A DNA stretch of 64,000 bases from Acanthococcus lagerstroemiae. Lineage: Eukaryota; Arthropoda; Insecta; Hemiptera; Eriococcidae. A model generated the notes under the pieces. The model searched no databases. It worked only from the letters and a program-made list of their open reading frames with translations, and was not told the DNA's origin. The stretch spans positions 67,072,101 through 67,136,100 of the forward strand of contig CM063106.1 in the NCBI GenBank assembly GCA_031841125.1, given 5' to 3'. The position numbers and the translations under genes were made by a program. Of the stretch, positions 61,276 to 64,000 are shown piece after piece (the stretch's first letter is position 1; every line of letters begins with the position of its first letter).

Positions 61276-63345
61276 AAGTACCAAATTTGAAAAAAATCAG
61301 CATTACCATTCTGGAGACATTCAGTTAGGACACACATCGTTTCCCAAATTTGAGAATCACCCTAATAGCTCAATTTTCTCACTTAAAAGGATAGGTGAAA
61401 CCCCGTGCATAACTCGAATGTAATTCAGCGCAAGCCATATTCCTCGAGTAACCCCCAACACACTAGAATTCTCGAGCGTATTTCCCGAGCCATCCCGATA
61501 GGTATTCCTTTCGTCTCATGAATTCGCTTGCCAGCCACTTGTCGACAAATGCGCAACCGATAAATCGCTCGCTTCCTCGGTTTGAGCCTTTTGAACCAAC
61601 AAATGAGGAACTAAACGAGCGTATAAACAGCATGAGTCGAGTGAGTTCGCCTTCGTGACTGTAAATCAAATGCCGAACCACTGAAGGCGAATGCAGGCGA
61701 AAGTTAATGATACGTATTACGGCCCTTCGCGATCGTTATTCGCCGAAGTGCTGAGCTTTCTGCATTCGAAATGGCTTTTCGTCTTCTCTCAGCGAGATCA
61801 GGCACGCATCATCGAACCGGGCAAATCGTAAATTTTTATTTAGCTCGAATAGCAGTTCATAAATTCGGGTTAACCTACTTACCACGCGAACGGCTGTTGG
61901 TATTTATGAAAGCGATTAAAGCGAAAACGCATGATTGGCGAAGCTGAGGAGCCGCGGAGCTGAGAAAATGCGCCGCCCGAGCGTGATTGTTTTATTTTCG
62001 CCGCGCCGCCTGCGGCCCTCCCGATCCTCGACGAGCGATATCTTCTCTTTCAACATTCAACGGATGCAATCGGTTTTTTGAATGCGAATTTTAAATTCGG
62101 TTAAGCAATACCCGCGTTAGGATGCCGCGCGTCGTCGACTTCGAATACAAGCGAGAAATTTTAGATCGTACGGCGAATGACAAAAGCTGAAAGGACGCGT
62201 GGGCAACACCCTCGAGAGTTACCGCGAGCTCGCACGCATCTATTGGATTTCGGAAAATTCTCACTCTTGCCGCCCTCTTCGCATTAGAAAGGTCCCTGCG
62301 CAAATTTGGCATAATTTAAGTGACCAATGCAAATGCCTGGCTCGATGAGATGTAAAAATGTGTATGTCAAGGATGTTGGATCGTGTAAATCTAGCGAAAG
62401 TTACGTTAATACTAAAGGAAAAAGCGCCTTGCCTAAATTTTGACCTGTTATGAAGAACGTTGACTAGATGAAATTCACAGTGCCTGGTCACGATCTAGTA
62501 CGAAGACCCACCCACCCCCACCAACTAACTGGTCCTCTCAGGTTCACTTTCCTCCTTAAGATCTATTTCTGATCGCCTTTCAACGCACGCTCTCGTTCCG
62601 GTAGTGATCTTTTCGAAACCACGTTCTTCTTCTACTCATGACTCACTCTTATTCTTTCTCCTTCAATCTGTCTGGCAGGACTCCCGTTTTAGTTTAGTTG
62701 CAACTGAAACTAAACTAACTGGATGTCCTTCCTGGGCCGATCAAGGGCGAAAAATGAAAATGAGTCATGGGAATTGTAATAATCGGTAGAATGTGGTTTA
62801 GCAATGACACGAGGTACAGTATGCAGGAGACAAAAGACATTTGTATGAAGCTCATATCGTGCTCTCCAGAAAGTGACCAGGCAGGATGATAGACGATTTA
62901 CATGTTATATAAAAATGTAAATTTAGGAGGAAAGGATCACCACATATATTACATAAATCTAAATTACATCGTCTCCATCTTCTCCTTCTCTCAGCTTGAA
63001 CCGAACGACAAACAATAAAAACATTTGTTAGAAAAGGAGAAAAATAGTTTGTTTTGCAGTGCACTACTTGCACAGATTTATTCGACCACAAAGGTGAAAT
63101 TTGCCACGTTGTGGGAATGAGCAGGGGTTCCGTGAAACTACTTTCTTGAAGATGATTCTTCATATTAATTTCAAGGGGAGCTTTTTTCTTCTTCTCCCAC
63201 AAAGAATCCAAAATACTACCTGTTAAGAAAGGAACTAAATTTATTATTCATGTTCTATTTATTTTATAGTGATAATGATGAACCATTATTTAAAGGACAC
63301 TAAAGATGAGGTTCGTAAATCTTATTAGATAGTGTATTACGTATT
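61276..63345. other. Non-coding stretch, partly GC-richer and single-copy
   Basis: No gene recognised. From about 61430 to 62320 the sequence is rich in CG dinucleotides compared with its surroundings and has no repeat partner in the window. No long frame supports a protein. Confidence 0.4.
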
Positions 63346-63348
63346 TTT

Positions 63349-63570
63349 GGGGGATCTGCTTGGCTGAGTGGATAGCGCACTGGTCTTGGAATCCGGAGGT
63401 CCCGGGTTCAAGCCCACGTAACAACTTGCTACATTTTGACCTAGGCCAGTTTTTCGGCAAGACGAGAAGAGGGCTAAGACAGCCCTAACGGCCTCCCCGA
63501 TGTTTCTGAAGTAATGCTCAAAAGGGCGGATTCCAGGGCTCGGGTTGAGAGTAAAATGTAAAATTAGAAA
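63349..63570 (+). mobile_element. tRNA-derived SINE (about 220 bp)
   Basis: The tRNA-like head has an A box TGGCTGAGTGG (63361-63371) and a B box GGTTCAAGCC (63405-63414). It is followed by a body of about 150 bases unlike tRNA and an A-rich end. Flanks ATTACGTATTTT and ATTACGCATTTC (from 63337 and 63577) look like a slightly decayed target duplication. It would be transcribed by RNA polymerase III and moved by a LINE. A functional tRNA is excluded by the missing acceptor pairing. Confidence 0.75.
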
Positions 63571-63704
63571 AGTAGATTACGCATTTCTTAAATATATGAC
63601 CAACATCCAATCATCTAGCATATGTACTGCTCCTAATAGGAGGGTGTACAAATTCCTTAAACGTCTTGATTGGGAGGCCCTCGCTTCCTGGAATGCAGAG
63701 TACT

Positions 63705-64000
63705 GAGCTCCACTCCTGGTCACACAACGTGTGAAATATTTGTGAACCGTTTGAATGCGAGAAAAGTAATCTTTCATTTCAAAAACAAAACATGATCTGC
63801 CAATTATTAATTCACGTTTTTTGTTAATTCCGCTACACAATTAAGTATAATAGAAGTTCAAATTTGTGGTTGAAGGCATGTTGACGGTTTTGGATGATTT
63901 GTTGTTCCTGATAACAAAAAGACAAAGGTAAATAGTCAAATAAGAAACGAAATATTTGTGAAAGATCTGAAACAGAATACCAAAATTACCACTTAATACT
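63705..64000 (+). repeat. Dispersed repeat family A, cut by the window end
   Basis: Matches 29772-30075 at about 90 percent by eye, with small insertions and deletions, up to the last base of the window. Confidence 0.88.

Noticed and set aside
63361..63430. Functional tRNA gene
   Set aside because: A and B boxes are present but acceptor ends do not pair, and the sequence continues into a SINE body.

Overview
This is a eukaryotic, gene-poor window built almost entirely of transposable elements and their remains. I see no convincing host protein-coding gene and no bacterial-style operon. The mix (a Ty3/gypsy LTR element, several LINE tails, mariner and Tc1-like transposase relics, many hAT-type and other short inverted-repeat elements, tRNA-derived SINE-like sequences, long CT microsatellites, an ATGGAATGGA-type satellite) fits an arthropod, perhaps a hemipteran insect. 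That guess rests on composition and element types only, and I cannot name the species.

Layout. 0.8-10.07 kb holds a nearly intact minus-strand gypsy-type LTR retrotransposon with 285-bp LTRs (one mismatch), a TATC target duplication, gag, and pol as protease/RT/RNase H followed by integrase. Its 3' LTR is split by a 4.4-kb non-coding DNA element with CCC...GGG ends, a 2-bp duplication and dense TCGAA arrays near its ends. 12.6-16.85 kb holds a second probable element of the same design, with GCAGC arrays. 18.0-19.5 kb is a broken plus-strand LINE. 19.8-26.7 kb carries small DNA elements, dispersed repeats and a minus-strand LINE tail. 29.1-31.5 kb holds nested inverted-repeat elements and a minisatellite. 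34.1-35.0 kb is a higher-order satellite. 36.4-40.7 kb holds two related MITEs, a gypsy 3' LTR remnant, two LINE relics and a tRNA-like sequence. 41.9-46.6 kb is a large inverted duplication around foldback DNA and a LINE tail. 47.1-48.9 kb is an AT-rich degenerate array. 48.9-50.8 kb is a repeat mosaic with a textbook hAT MITE. 52.6-53.2 kb is a dead mariner. 55.4-61.3 kb is a second very large inverted-repeat structure. 63.3-64.0 kb holds a tRNA-derived SINE and a dispersed repeat that runs off the end.

How the parts work together. The LTR element is the only unit that looks recently active. Its gag stop codon sits directly on an A AAA AAC heptamer that would shift ribosomes into pol by -1. 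The 11 bases directly after its 5' LTR are the exact complement of an 11-base stretch inside the LTR that lies 27 bases downstream of a TATA-like box. This is the arrangement expected of a self-primed (Tf1/sushi-type) element and is the most interesting observation here. A second frame change in an A8 run inside RNase H means this copy, as sequenced, is probably not functional. Most other elements are non-autonomous or dead.
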